Shown one piece after another: positions 36,370 through 44,779 of a DNA stretch of 64,000 nucleotides. Every line of letters starts with the position of its first letter. Within the stretch, counting starts at the first letter, position 1. The notes below the pieces were generated by a model, which worked only from the letters and a program-made list of their open reading frames with translations, was not told the origin of the DNA and ran no database searches. Source of the DNA: a bacterium (GTDB lineage: Bacteria; Armatimonadota; Abditibacteriia; Abditibacteriales; Abditibacteriaceae); assembly GCA_004172935.1 (NCBI GenBank), contig SDZD01000005.1, forward strand, positions 62,001 through 126,000. Direction: 5' to 3'. The translations under genes and the position numbers were made by a program.

Positions 36370-38010
36370 TTACAAGGCTGCTTTCAATCGCTTGCGGAAG
36401 GTGGCGATGTCGCGAATGCCTATGGTGGGATAATCGACGAGAGCTTCGTCTATGACTTTGGCCAGGCGCTTGGGAAGTGCCCCGTTACGTTGGCGAATCG
36501 GCACCGGTGATTGCTGAAGCACCACCATGTGCGGGTCAACTCCCGGTGGAAAGTCGCGCGGGGGCGAGCCGGTGAGCATGTAGTAGAGAGAAGCTGCCGC
36601 CGCCCATACGTCCACCTCTGGCAGGGAGTCGCCGAACTCTAGAATTTGTTGGCGTGGCATAAAATGGAAGGATCCCGCAAAGCTACCCGGACGGGTGATG
36701 CCTGTCATTCCCGCTTTATCGAAGGCTTTGGACATGCCGTAATCGCTCACTTTGACGACCCTCGATTTGCCGTAACCATCAATGAGGAGGTTGCAGGGCT
36801 TGATGTCGCGGTGAACGAGGCCCACTCCCGGCCCATAACTGCCATTGGCGAGGCGCACGCGGGGAATGGGGGCATGGTGCGCGTAGTGCAAGCCATCCAA
36901 CACCTGGAAGATCAAAAACATCGCCTCATCCACCGATAGGTTGCCGCCGCGCCGCTTCATCAAGTCGGAGACGTTGCCCGCTTCGCAGTAGCCCATAGTG
37001 AAAAAGTAGATGCCGTGCGCGCGTCCTTCCTCGAAAAGCTGCACGACGTTGGGGTGATTGAGTGCCCTCGTGTTCTCGATTTCACGCTCGAAGCGCAGGC
37101 GCCCTCCTGCATCGGCGGCGATGTGGGGAAGCATGACTTTGAGCGCGACTTTTTGATTGGTGTGGCGGTGGCGTGCCATGAATACCGCGCCGAAGCCGCC
37201 TTTGCCAATTTTCTGTAGCAACTCATAATCACGGATGGCGCTTAGGCCCGCCATCACGTCCTCTTGAGCGAGAAGATGGCGAATCATCGCGTCGGGCGTG
37301 GCATGGCACTGGGCGCAAACGATTCTTTCGCCACTGCGGCGTCCGGTGGGGACTGGGGCGTTTTGCCCACACACCGGGCACTGGCTGGTGCTGGCGCTGC
37401 GAGCCGATTGGATTTGCGTTTTCTCGTGGTCGCGACAGTGGGCGCACAGAAACTCGCCGCCCTTGGCGGTCTCGAAGCGATTAACTCCCGGCAACTGGGT
37501 GTTGCACTGCGCGCAATGGGCAGTTTCGAAGAGCAACACGCGCATCTTGAAGTCCTTCTCGACGCCGAGTTGGAGTTCATCGCGGTGGCTAAGGGAGTGG
37601 TCGGATTGGGGGTGTTGCGCGGCCTGAGCGGCAGTCATGCCTTTGGGGCGTTGGCCGACGCACTTCTGGTTGACGTAAGTGCCGTGTAGGCTGCCAAGGT
37701 CGCGCACGCTGATGTGGGGCGGGCTGATTTCGATGGAGCAGTGATGGCGCGAAACGAAGCTGTAGGCGTCGGGAAGCGAAATCGAGCAATCGGTTCCGCG
37801 CCCCACCACCGAACGAGTGCGCTCGGAGAACTCGAAGGTTTTGCCTTGCAGGGGACCATTGATAATTTCGAGCGTGACAGTGGCGGGTATCGAGGTTTCC
37901 TGAGGTGGCAGGGCCGCATCGCTGCGGCCTTCCTCCAGACGCGGCGCGCTTGATAACGGCCCCTGTTGAGGGGGCCGTTTCCACGGTAGTCGGCTTTTAT
38001 GTGCAAACAT
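36370..38010 (-). CDS. FHA/zinc-knuckle/Ser-Thr kinase fusion protein
   Basis: The 546-residue protein has an FHA domain (about 45-160) with phosphothreonine-binding R71, S87/H89 and N114. Four CxxC knuckles follow (166/169, 189/192, 211/214, 232/235), probably forming two zinc ribbons. The kinase domain is at about 262-546, with GKGGFGAVF, K291, HRDIKPCN (D402) and DYG (423-425). A loop of about 15 residues precedes the HRD motif. No TM helix is seen. FHA and kinase in one chain allow the kinase to be recruited by its own or another phosphothreonine. It sits between the fused SEDS-PBP gene and the PP2C gene, five bases from the former. Confidence 0.92.
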   Translation of the reverse strand: MFAHKSRLPWKRPPQQGPLSSAPRLEEGRSDAALPPQETSIPATVTLEIINGPLQGKTFEFSERTRSVVGRGTDCSISLPDAYSFVSRHHCSIEISPPHISVRDLGSLHGTYVNQKCVGQRPKGMTAAQAAQHPQSDHSLSHRDELQLGVEKDFKMRVLLFETAHCAQCNTQLPGVNRFETAKGGEFLCAHCRDHEKTQIQSARSASTSQCPVCGQNAPVPTGRRSGERIVCAQCHATPDAMIRHLLAQEDVMAGLSAIRDYELLQKIGKGGFGAVFMARHRHTNQKVALKVMLPHIAADAGGRLRFEREIENTRALNHPNVVQLFEEGRAHGIYFFTMGYCEAGNVSDLMKRRGGNLSVDEAMFLIFQVLDGLHYAHHAPIPRVRLANGSYGPGVGLVHRDIKPCNLLIDGYGKSRVVKVSDYGMSKAFDKAGMTGITRPGSFAGSFHFMPRQQILEFGDSLPEVDVWAAAASLYYMLTGSPPRDFPPGVDPHMVVLQQSPVPIRQRNGALPKRLAKVIDEALVDYPTIGIRDIATFRKRLKAAL

Positions 38011-38015
38011 GTCGT

Positions 38016-41000
38016 TTAGCGGCAGATGGTGCGAATGAGTTCCGCGGCGAGTGGTCCTCCCGTTTTGCCGCCATAAGGTAGGCCCTCAATGACCACAGAA
38101 ATGGCGATTTTAGGCTGCTCGACGGGAGCAAAGGCGATGAAGAGGGCGTTGTTCGTTTTGAGTTTTGGACCTAGCTGGGGGGTTCCCGTTTTGGCAGCGA
38201 TGCGGATGCCATCGACTGCGGCTGGGCGACCCGTGCCGCGAGTTACGACGCGCTCCATCATGTCGGTGAGGCGGCTCGCCGTGCGGCTGTCCATGACGCG
38301 GATTGCTTGAGGGGAGGGCGCTGTCGCCACGACGCGGCCCGCTGGGTCGGTGACCTCGGTTACCAGCGAGGGAGGCATCAAATTGCCGCCGTTGGCGATA
38401 GCTGCCGTCCATGTCGCGAGGTAAAGTGGGTTGACTCGCACGTCTTCCTGTCCAATGGCCGAGCGCGCCAGACGCGCATCGGCGCGACGGTCGGAGGGTT
38501 TGGCGTTGCGGTCGGTGAGTTGGCCCGCCGTAGTTTTTAACCAGGTCTTCGCTTGTTTAGGGCGCCATGAATTGGGAAGCAACGGCCATTCGGTGTTGAG
38601 TCCGGCGTCGGTGGTGAACTCCCAGAAGCGATTCCAGCCCATGCGAACTCCGACTTGAGCGAAGGTCTGGTTGCACGACTCCTGCATGGCGCGCGATAGC
38701 GTGATGCGACCATGTTGTTCGTGCCTGTCGTCGTTGATTTCGCCGCCACCTGGGGGAAAGTAGCCATCTTTGCAGAGGAACTGTTCGCCGGGGCGAACCA
38801 CATCGGTATTTATTGCCGCCGCTGCCGTCATGGTTTTGAAGGTCGAACCCGGCTCGTACCATGTGCGATAGGCGAAAGGCACTTTGGCGGCACTGGGGTT
38901 GGCATCGTAGCCCGATAACCATTCGGACAGGTTTTGGGGCGCCGGATTGCTGACGGCGAACAAGACTTTTCCGGTCGATGGTTCGACGCCGACGATACAG
39001 CCGCGATAGTGATTTTCCTGAAGCAACTCGTAGGCTCGGCGCTGCAACTTCTGGTCGATGGTGAGTTTCACATCGAAGCCACGCCGTTCGCCCGCCAAAC
39101 GAGGGAGGCGGAAATTGCTGTTAGGAACATCCCAGCGGCCTAATAGTGGGCCTTCGAGGAAGCGTTCCAAGCCTACTCTCTGCCCGCCTTCCTGCACACC
39201 GATAAGGGGCGAGAAAATATCGGCGTCGTTGTACTGGCGTCCGCGAGGGGTGGTCTGGGTGAGGACGAGGCCGTTGCGGTCGGTGATGCTACCGCGCACG
39301 ACGTGCGTGGAAACCAGTCGGTTTTGCCCGTCGAGACGAGGGTTGGATACGAAGGTGGTATCTTTGCGCTGGTGTTGGTGGGTAAGCACCTTGTCGCGCA
39401 GAACAGGCCATTGCAGCCATGCTGCTTTGCCAATCAGCAGCAAAAATAGGACGGGGAGGGCAACCTGAAGACGTTGTAGCGATTTCTCGACACGTTCGGG
39501 GAAGGGAAATTCTTGTTCGTCTTTTTGCCTGGCTTTCATTGGGGCTAAACCGATGAGCAGACCAAGTGCGACGAACGAAATTAGTAGCGAGGAGCGCCCG
39601 TAAGATAGAAAGGGTAGGGTAATGCCTGTGAGCGGCCAGAGGGCGAGGTTGCCACCGATGGTGAGGGCGGCTTGAACGCCCGTTAACAGGCCCAGGCCGC
39701 TCGCCAGTGTTTGGGCGAGGGCATCTTCGCGCAAACGGGCCAGCTGAAGGCCCGTTACAGCCAGCACGAGCAACAACGAGAGAATCGAGGCGGCACCGAG
39801 CCAGCCCAGCTCTTCAGCGATGGCCGAGAAGATGAAGTCCGATTCGACGGCTTCGACATCGTCGGGGTTGCCCTGTCCGATTCCTTGTCCGGTGAGTCCA
39901 CCACTGCTAATGCTCCACAGCACGCGGGCGATGTTTTCGCGGCCCTCGGCTAACTGCGCGCTGTCGCTTTTTGCGGCTGTCCACGGTTGGCGCCACATGG
40001 TCACGCGGTCGTGCCAACGCGCGGGTTTGCCTATGGCGTAGGCGCCCGTTAGTAGAGCCACCAGTGCCACAAAGCCAATTGCCGATTGGCGCGGGTTGCC
40101 CTGCGCCCACAACAGGGCGAGCAGGAGTAGGGCCAGCAAAAGCAGCGGCCCGAAGTCGCTCATCAGAATGAGGGCGCCGAAAACCAGCACGAAGGCGCCG
40201 ATCATGCCCCGGTAGCGTTCGCTCCACGGGCGCAAGCGCGACACCTGCACCAAGCCTTCGCTGCGAATGGGGGCTGAGTGGGCGGCGTTATAGGCTGTGC
40301 CCGCCACAAAGAAGAGCAGCAGCAATTTGACGAATTCGACAGTTTGGAATGGGCCGAAGGGGGTCCGAAGCCACAGGCGGTGGCCGGTGCCAAGGTCGGT
40401 GCCGAAAAAGCGTGTCATGAGCAGCAGCACCACGCCCAGCGCCACGAATTTGACGCTGTGATCGACCAGAAATTTGGAAAAGGCTGTGCGCGAGACAATG
40501 AAGAATGTGGCCCACACCAACACGAAGCTACCGACCATCATTTCGAGTTGCTTGGCGGGCAAGTCGAAGCGGTTGAAGTCGGGGGCGAGGCGCCAGATCA
40601 AAATCCAGCCGATGCCCGCCAAGAATCCGGCGACTGTGAGCGCGCGGCGGATGAGACCCTGTGCATATTCGTCGTCACTGGCGCGCGTGGGCAACAGCAG
40701 CACCGTTCCTAACCAACCTGCGATGAAAAGCCCCAGGCTGAGGAGCAAGGTGCGACTCTGGCGCAAAAATTCGTAGCGGTTCTCGATGGTAACGCTGACG
40801 GTTTCGGCGCTTTTGCCCGAATAACTGGCGGGGATGGGGCCGAATCGCCAGCTTTTGATAGCGGAAGCCGTCGCCGAATCGAGGATGGGATTGCCCGAAG
40901 AGCGCGAGATATGCGTCTCGGTGACGTTGCCCGCTGGTTGCAATTTGAAATCGACTGTCAGTGCCACCGGGCCGTTTTGCTGGTCGAATATCTCTGGTAA

Positions 41001-41285
41001 ACGCTCGACTCCGCTGGGGAAGAGAAGCCTGTGATGCGAACCCAGAGAACCCTTGCCACTGCTCGTTAGTTCGTAGCTAAAACGACGCATTGGCTCGCGT
41101 AACCACACCGAGCCGCGCGTGTAAAAGGCGCTGTTCGCTGCCATGACGCCCAACATCCAAACCCCGATGGCAAACACGCAGAATGTGGCGGAAGTGGAGC
41201 GTGGCGACCATGCCCACACACCGACTGCCGCCAATCCTAGCACAAATATGAAGGACGCCATGACATCCAATGTCATGTCAGCCAA
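38016..41285 (-). CDS. TonB-C-like + SEDS (RodA/FtsW) + class B PBP triple fusion
   Basis: The 1089-residue predicted peptidoglycan machine has two N-terminal TM helices (about 10-27, 34-52). A periplasmic TonB-C-like domain (about 104-150, with ETHISRSSGNPILDSA and WRFGP) follows. A SEDS glycosyltransferase with about 10 helices (about 180-585) keeps the catalytic-type aspartate D483 in ESDFIFSAIAEELG and PFLSYGRSS. After a helix at about 607-628 comes a class B transpeptidase with the active-site serine in GSTFK (S814, K817), SCN (870-872) and KTG (1032-1034). Polymerase and crosslinker, normally separate partners (RodA-PBP2, FtsW-FtsI), are here one chain. It overlaps the FhaA-like gene by 13 bp. 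It is 1089 codons without interruption, so this is not an assembly break. Confidence 0.93.
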   Translation of the reverse strand: MADMTLDVMASFIFVLGLAAVGVWAWSPRSTSATFCVFAIGVWMLGVMAANSAFYTRGSVWLREPMRRFSYELTSSGKGSLGSHHRLLFPSGVERLPEIFDQQNGPVALTVDFKLQPAGNVTETHISRSSGNPILDSATASAIKSWRFGPIPASYSGKSAETVSVTIENRYEFLRQSRTLLLSLGLFIAGWLGTVLLLPTRASDDEYAQGLIRRALTVAGFLAGIGWILIWRLAPDFNRFDLPAKQLEMMVGSFVLVWATFFIVSRTAFSKFLVDHSVKFVALGVVLLLMTRFFGTDLGTGHRLWLRTPFGPFQTVEFVKLLLLFFVAGTAYNAAHSAPIRSEGLVQVSRLRPWSERYRGMIGAFVLVFGALILMSDFGPLLLLALLLLALLWAQGNPRQSAIGFVALVALLTGAYAIGKPARWHDRVTMWRQPWTAAKSDSAQLAEGRENIARVLWSISSGGLTGQGIGQGNPDDVEAVESDFIFSAIAEELGWLGAASILSLLLVLAVTGLQLARLREDALAQTLASGLGLLTGVQAALTIGGNLALWPLTGITLPFLSYGRSSLLISFVALGLLIGLAPMKARQKDEQEFPFPERVEKSLQRLQVALPVLFLLLIGKAAWLQWPVLRDKVLTHQHQRKDTTFVSNPRLDGQNRLVSTHVVRGSITDRNGLVLTQTTPRGRQYNDADIFSPLIGVQEGGQRVGLERFLEGPLLGRWDVPNSNFRLPRLAGERRGFDVKLTIDQKLQRRAYELLQENHYRGCIVGVEPSTGKVLFAVSNPAPQNLSEWLSGYDANPSAAKVPFAYRTWYEPGSTFKTMTAAAAINTDVVRPGEQFLCKDGYFPPGGGEINDDRHEQHGRITLSRAMQESCNQTFAQVGVRMGWNRFWEFTTDAGLNTEWPLLPNSWRPKQAKTWLKTTAGQLTDRNAKPSDRRADARLARSAIGQEDVRVNPLYLATWTAAIANGGNLMPPSLVTEVTDPAGRVVATAPSPQAIRVMDSRTASRLTDMMERVVTRGTGRPAAVDGIRIAAKTGTPQLGPKLKTNNALFIAFAPVEQPKIAISVVIEGLPYGGKTGGPLAAELIRTICR

Positions 41286-42130
41286 TCTCCCTTGCGTGGT
41301 TGCATCACGGTTTGATCGCCACTATGGAAACGCAACACCACTATGCCGTTGGCAAGGCTTACTTCGGCGCCGTCCAGTAGCACTGTCTTTTCATCCTTTC
41401 TTAGTCGAACTCCATTCACCCAAGTCCCGTTCTGACTGGTATCGCGGATGCTGAAGCCGCCATTTTTGTGTTCGATGGTGGCGTGTTCGCGCCCCACGTT
41501 GCTTGAGGGGTCGATGATGGCGACGGTGGGGGCCTGATTGCGGGTGACACGGCCCAGAGTGGCTGGAAACGTCTTCAGTTCCAGACGCTTGCCCTGCTGG
41601 CCTATGTCGCCTTTCACTACCTCGAAAGTGGCTTGCGATGTTGGCGGCTGCGGAGTGAAGATGACCGTATTGTCCGAGTCATCGGGCACAATTTGGGCAT
41701 TGGTGTGTTGCGAGGGATATAACGGCGCCGGGGCTGGAGAGGGAGCAGGGGCCACGGCTGAAGAGGAGTTGGTATGGCTGACACTAACGCTGATGTGCCC
41801 TTCCTCTAATTCCGCATCTTCTCCCAGTCGCACCACGACCGGGCCTTGCACCTGATATTGTCGTTCGCGGATATGCCCATCCATAGCCTTTTGCAAGGCA
41901 TGTTGCATGGGTGAAGTGAGTCCACCCGCGCGAAATCGCTCGACGTCTTTGGGCGAGAGCTGCACCAGATAGTTGCATGGCACAAACACCATATCGCCGA
42001 TTTTGTGGCGGTTTCTGTTGATCGAGCTTTTTAGCTCGGCGATGATACCATCGTAATCGACTTTTGCGGGGCGGTTGGAGGCGGCTTTGCCGACTCCCCA
42101 AAGTTCACGAACCTGTTGCCATAAATCCAT
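41273..42130 (-). CDS. FhaA-like protein: DUF3662 + FHA
   Basis: The 285-residue protein has the DUF3662 N-terminal domain of actinobacterial FhaA (about 1-115: FVPCNYLVQLSPKDVERF, a long helix with HALQKAMDGHIRERQYQVQGPVVVRL), a Pro/Ala-rich linker and a C-terminal FHA domain (about 190-275; LGRVTRN, SNVGREHATIE, NGTWVNGVRL). In mycobacteria FhaA binds phosphorylated MviN and helps localise wall synthesis. Its presence next to a SEDS-PBP gene and kinases repeats that arrangement. AGGAGG lies 9 nt upstream of the ATG at 42130. Confidence 0.92.
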   Translation of the reverse strand: MDLWQQVRELWGVGKAASNRPAKVDYDGIIAELKSSINRNRHKIGDMVFVPCNYLVQLSPKDVERFRAGGLTSPMQHALQKAMDGHIRERQYQVQGPVVVRLGEDAELEEGHISVSVSHTNSSSAVAPAPSPAPAPLYPSQHTNAQIVPDDSDNTVIFTPQPPTSQATFEVVKGDIGQQGKRLELKTFPATLGRVTRNQAPTVAIIDPSSNVGREHATIEHKNGGFSIRDTSQNGTWVNGVRLRKDEKTVLLDGAEVSLANGIVVLRFHSGDQTVMQPRKGDWLT

Positions 42131-42221
42131 AATTTGAGCCTCCTGCTGTCGGCTTCCATCACTTTATACGCCGACGCTAGAAATTTTTGCGAGGATAAGG
42201 ACGGATTTTTTGGATAAATGG

Positions 42222-43304
42222 TTAGTTAGTTTGAGAATTTTTGAGACGCTTCATGGCATTGATCCCCGCGTGGTAGGTTGAGCGCGCGAGTTGGCCGCTG
42301 CTGGAATTGCGCGCATAGGTTCGCATATTCTGGCGCATTGCTTTTGCATCGCTACGCAGGTGCTGGCTTGCAGAGGTTTGCCATGAGGGATGAGAGTTTT
42401 GAAGGTAAACAAAGCCCCCTGCCATCAGAGAAAACGCGACGCCTATAGACAAACCGACTGATTTCAAATTCGGCGAATATCTGGTTTTAGTGGCTTTTTG
42501 TGCCACAATAATTTGAGTTAGTTTCTGGCTCACCTGAGCTGCCGAGGGGCGCGAATCGGGGGAATCTTGCAGCATTTGGGAAATCAGTTTTTCCAGCGCG
42601 TAAGGTGCTTCTGGGAGGTAGGCGCGCAGGGAAAACATACGACGATTCAAAGGAGGCCCGCCCGTCAGCATCGTGACCAATGTGCAGCCCAACGAGTAGA
42701 TGTCGGCTTTGGAAATGTTCGTATTGAGGAGCAGCTGTTCTGGGGCTGTATAGCCCGGTGTGCCAAAGAGGGTGCTGTTGCCATCTGCCGCGTCTGAGAT
42801 GATTTTCGCCAGCCCGAAATCGCTGAGCATGGCGCGACCGTTGACATCAAGCATGATGTTTTGAGGCTTGATGTCGCGATGAACCATATTCTGCTGTTGT
42901 GCGGCGACTAATGCTTCGGCGATTTCGAAGGCTATCTGACAGGAGACCGAAATAGGTAGGCGTTGCCCATTCATCCTTTTCTTCAAGTCTGTGGTGAGCA
43001 ACTCCATCGAGATGAATGGGAAAGTTTCTCCCTCGTGCTCTAATTCACCGTGGTCGTAAATTGTGACAACGTGCGGATTATTACGTAATTGGGCCTGTTT
43101 ACGCGCTTCTGACAAGAAATTCGCGCCAGCTCCATGAAGGCGGTTTTCGGATGAGCGTAGCGTTTTTAGGGCGATTTCGATTTGGAGGTTTTTGTCAAAA
43201 ACTCGATAAACGTCGCCGAAGCCGCCATGACCCAGAAACTCCCGCACTTGAAAGCGATTACCAATTTCATCGCCGATACGAAACACGCTATTTTCCCCAG
43301 TCAT
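42222..43304 (-). CDS. PknB-like Ser/Thr kinase with single TM helix
   Basis: The 360-residue kinase has GHGGFGDVY, K47 (IALKTL), HRDIKPQN (D144), DFG (162-164) and the activation segment GTPGYTAPEQ. One TM helix (about 281-301) follows. The extracytoplasmic tail is short (about 60 residues) and has no PASTA repeat, unlike mycobacterial PknB, so it does not read muropeptides by PASTA. It may act on the FHA proteins and the anti-sigma-like protein next to it. Same strand as its neighbours, with 91 bp to the FhaA-like gene. Confidence 0.93.
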   Translation of the reverse strand: MTGENSVFRIGDEIGNRFQVREFLGHGGFGDVYRVFDKNLQIEIALKTLRSSENRLHGAGANFLSEARKQAQLRNNPHVVTIYDHGELEHEGETFPFISMELLTTDLKKRMNGQRLPISVSCQIAFEIAEALVAAQQQNMVHRDIKPQNIMLDVNGRAMLSDFGLAKIISDAADGNSTLFGTPGYTAPEQLLLNTNISKADIYSLGCTLVTMLTGGPPLNRRMFSLRAYLPEAPYALEKLISQMLQDSPDSRPSAAQVSQKLTQIIVAQKATKTRYSPNLKSVGLSIGVAFSLMAGGFVYLQNSHPSWQTSASQHLRSDAKAMRQNMRTYARNSSSGQLARSTYHAGINAMKRLKNSQTN

Positions 43305-43348
43305 AATTAGTTTTGAATGTTGGATTTTGATGCTTGATGAACTTCTGA

Positions 43349-43930
43349 CTACGTCAGTTCTTCGAGAGGTTGTAGCAATAGCACTGAGGCGGGAAGTTCG
43401 ACGTTGCGTTGGCCTAGTTCGGCCAGTGGCTCGACAATTTCCAGATTCCCTTCGCTGATTCGGCCTTGCACCAGAAATTGTGCGGCTCCATCAACGAGAA
43501 TTGAGACCGATACGGGGCCATCTTGATTGAGGCCGCTCCAATTCAGGCGCAGAGTGCCCTCGTCATCGAAGAAGGCTGGCACAAGTTCGTTGTTTTCGTG
43601 GGCCAGATAACAGGCGCTGCTCAGGTACTGCGAAACGCGAAGCGCATATCCCGGCGTCCATGATGCCGAAGAGATTTCTGCGGGGACGGGAGCTAAATCG
43701 GGAGTGAGGGCAGTTGAGCGTTGCAGGTTTTTGAAAGCCATCCAATTTTTGCGGCACCACGAGCATTCGACGATGTGCGCCAATTGAGTGGCGGAAACAC
43801 TCTCTGGTTGGCGAGCAGCGCCCTCTATTTCGCCGAAGTTCAGGCAGTTCGCCGTGCGGTTGGGATCGCGCGCGGGTAGGGCGTCCATCTCATCCAAAAA
43901 CCATTCCTCGACCATTCGTGTCAGCTTCAT
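43349..43930 (-). CDS. putative zinc-binding anti-sigma-like protein
   Basis: The 193-residue protein has an HxxxCxxC motif (about 52-59, HIVECSWC), as in ZAS-type anti-sigma factors, with an upstream Cys near 29. It is encoded directly after an ECF sigma factor, the usual place for its anti-sigma. There is no TM helix. The C-terminal part is a beta-rich domain of unknown type. I infer that it holds the sigma factor of the preceding gene, possibly under kinase control. Confidence 0.62.
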   Translation of the reverse strand: MKLTRMVEEWFLDEMDALPARDPNRTANCLNFGEIEGAARQPESVSATQLAHIVECSWCRKNWMAFKNLQRSTALTPDLAPVPAEISSASWTPGYALRVSQYLSSACYLAHENNELVPAFFDDEGTLRLNWSGLNQDGPVSVSILVDGAAQFLVQGRISEGNLEIVEPLAELGQRNVELPASVLLLQPLEELT

Positions 43931-43978
43931 CGTCAGTTCCTTTTATCCGTATACGTTGCAGGATTAATTTTTTGCGAA

Positions 43979-44500
43979 TTAATCCAAATCCTCGGTCTCA
44001 ATATTTTCAATGCCCGCCGCGACAAGCCAATCGCGCAATTTGCGTAGCGCATTATCTTGTAGGGTACGCACCTGAGAAGTCGTCAGGCCCATCAATTTGT
44101 TCGTCTCTTGCAGGGTGAAGCCTTCGATACGGCGCAGTTTCAACACCAGCTTTTCCTCGTCGCTGAGCTTGCCCATCGCTTCGGTAAGCACCACGCGCCA
44201 TTCGGCCTGGTGGGTGCCCGATGGTTGGAAGTGTTGAATATTTTCTGACTCCAACTGTTCTTCGGGACGGCGTCCGCGCCGCCGCAAAATGTCGATGCAG
44301 TGGTGGTAGGCGTTGTGGGTCAGCCAGTTCTTGAAGCCGCCCAATGTGGAATTGTAGGTGCCGATGACTTTCCACTTTTGGCAGAAAACTTCCTGAGCCG
44401 CGTCAGTCGCCAAATCTTCGTCTTTCAATGTGTGGAAGCAGACCCAGTAGACGTGTTTCCAATATTCATCGTACAGTTCGCTAAATTCTTCGGAGGTCAT
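43979..44500 (-). CDS. ECF-type sigma-70 factor
   Basis: The 173-residue protein has region 2 (about 8-75; DLATDAAQEVFCQKWKVIG, then GGFKNWLTHNAYHHCIDILRRR) and region 4 (about 105-155; LSDEEKLVLKLRRIEGFTLQETN, SQVRTLQDNALRKLR), with no region 1.1 or 3. It is the first gene of the minus-strand wall-kinase cluster, so it may control that cluster. The next gene is the anti-sigma-like protein. Its own promoter lies in the 44501-44640 gap, which is shared with the divergent peptide transporter. Confidence 0.9.
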   Translation of the reverse strand: MTSEEFSELYDEYWKHVYWVCFHTLKDEDLATDAAQEVFCQKWKVIGTYNSTLGGFKNWLTHNAYHHCIDILRRRGRRPEEQLESENIQHFQPSGTHQAEWRVVLTEAMGKLSDEEKLVLKLRRIEGFTLQETNKLMGLTTSQVRTLQDNALRKLRDWLVAAGIENIETEDLD

Positions 44501-44631
44501 GGATTCGGTGCTTGGGCGCGACGGAAGAGGAAAATGCCCACAGTATTGTACGCCTGTGCCTCACTCTTGGCTTCAAAAGTGGTTGTGTTGCTCGATTTAC
44601 GCTTGTTGAAACCTGATATTAACAATTAAAC

Positions 44632-44640
44632 TGGTATACT
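44632..44640 (+). promoter_or_regulatory. extended -10 promoter for the POT transporter
   Basis: TGGTATACT has the TGn extension and a close -10 match. The -35 region is poor. It predicts a 5' UTR of about 130 nt before the ATG at 44780. Confidence 0.5.
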
Positions 44641-44779
44641 AGGCGCGCCGGGTTATTTGGTTAAACATCAAGGTGGCCGTTCGATTTCGAGCGGAGTTCG
44701 CATAGTTACGCCATCGCTTTTTCGCATCAGTAGGGCGCCTGCGAACGACAGGGATTATCCCATTTCCATTTTCAAAATC

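Noticed and set aside
33027-44500. Type VI secretion regulatory island (ClpV, Fha, PpkA, PppA-like content)
   Set aside because: No TssB/C, TssK, VgrG or Hcp genes are present; the FHA protein has DUF3662 and the locus carries a SEDS-PBP gene instead.
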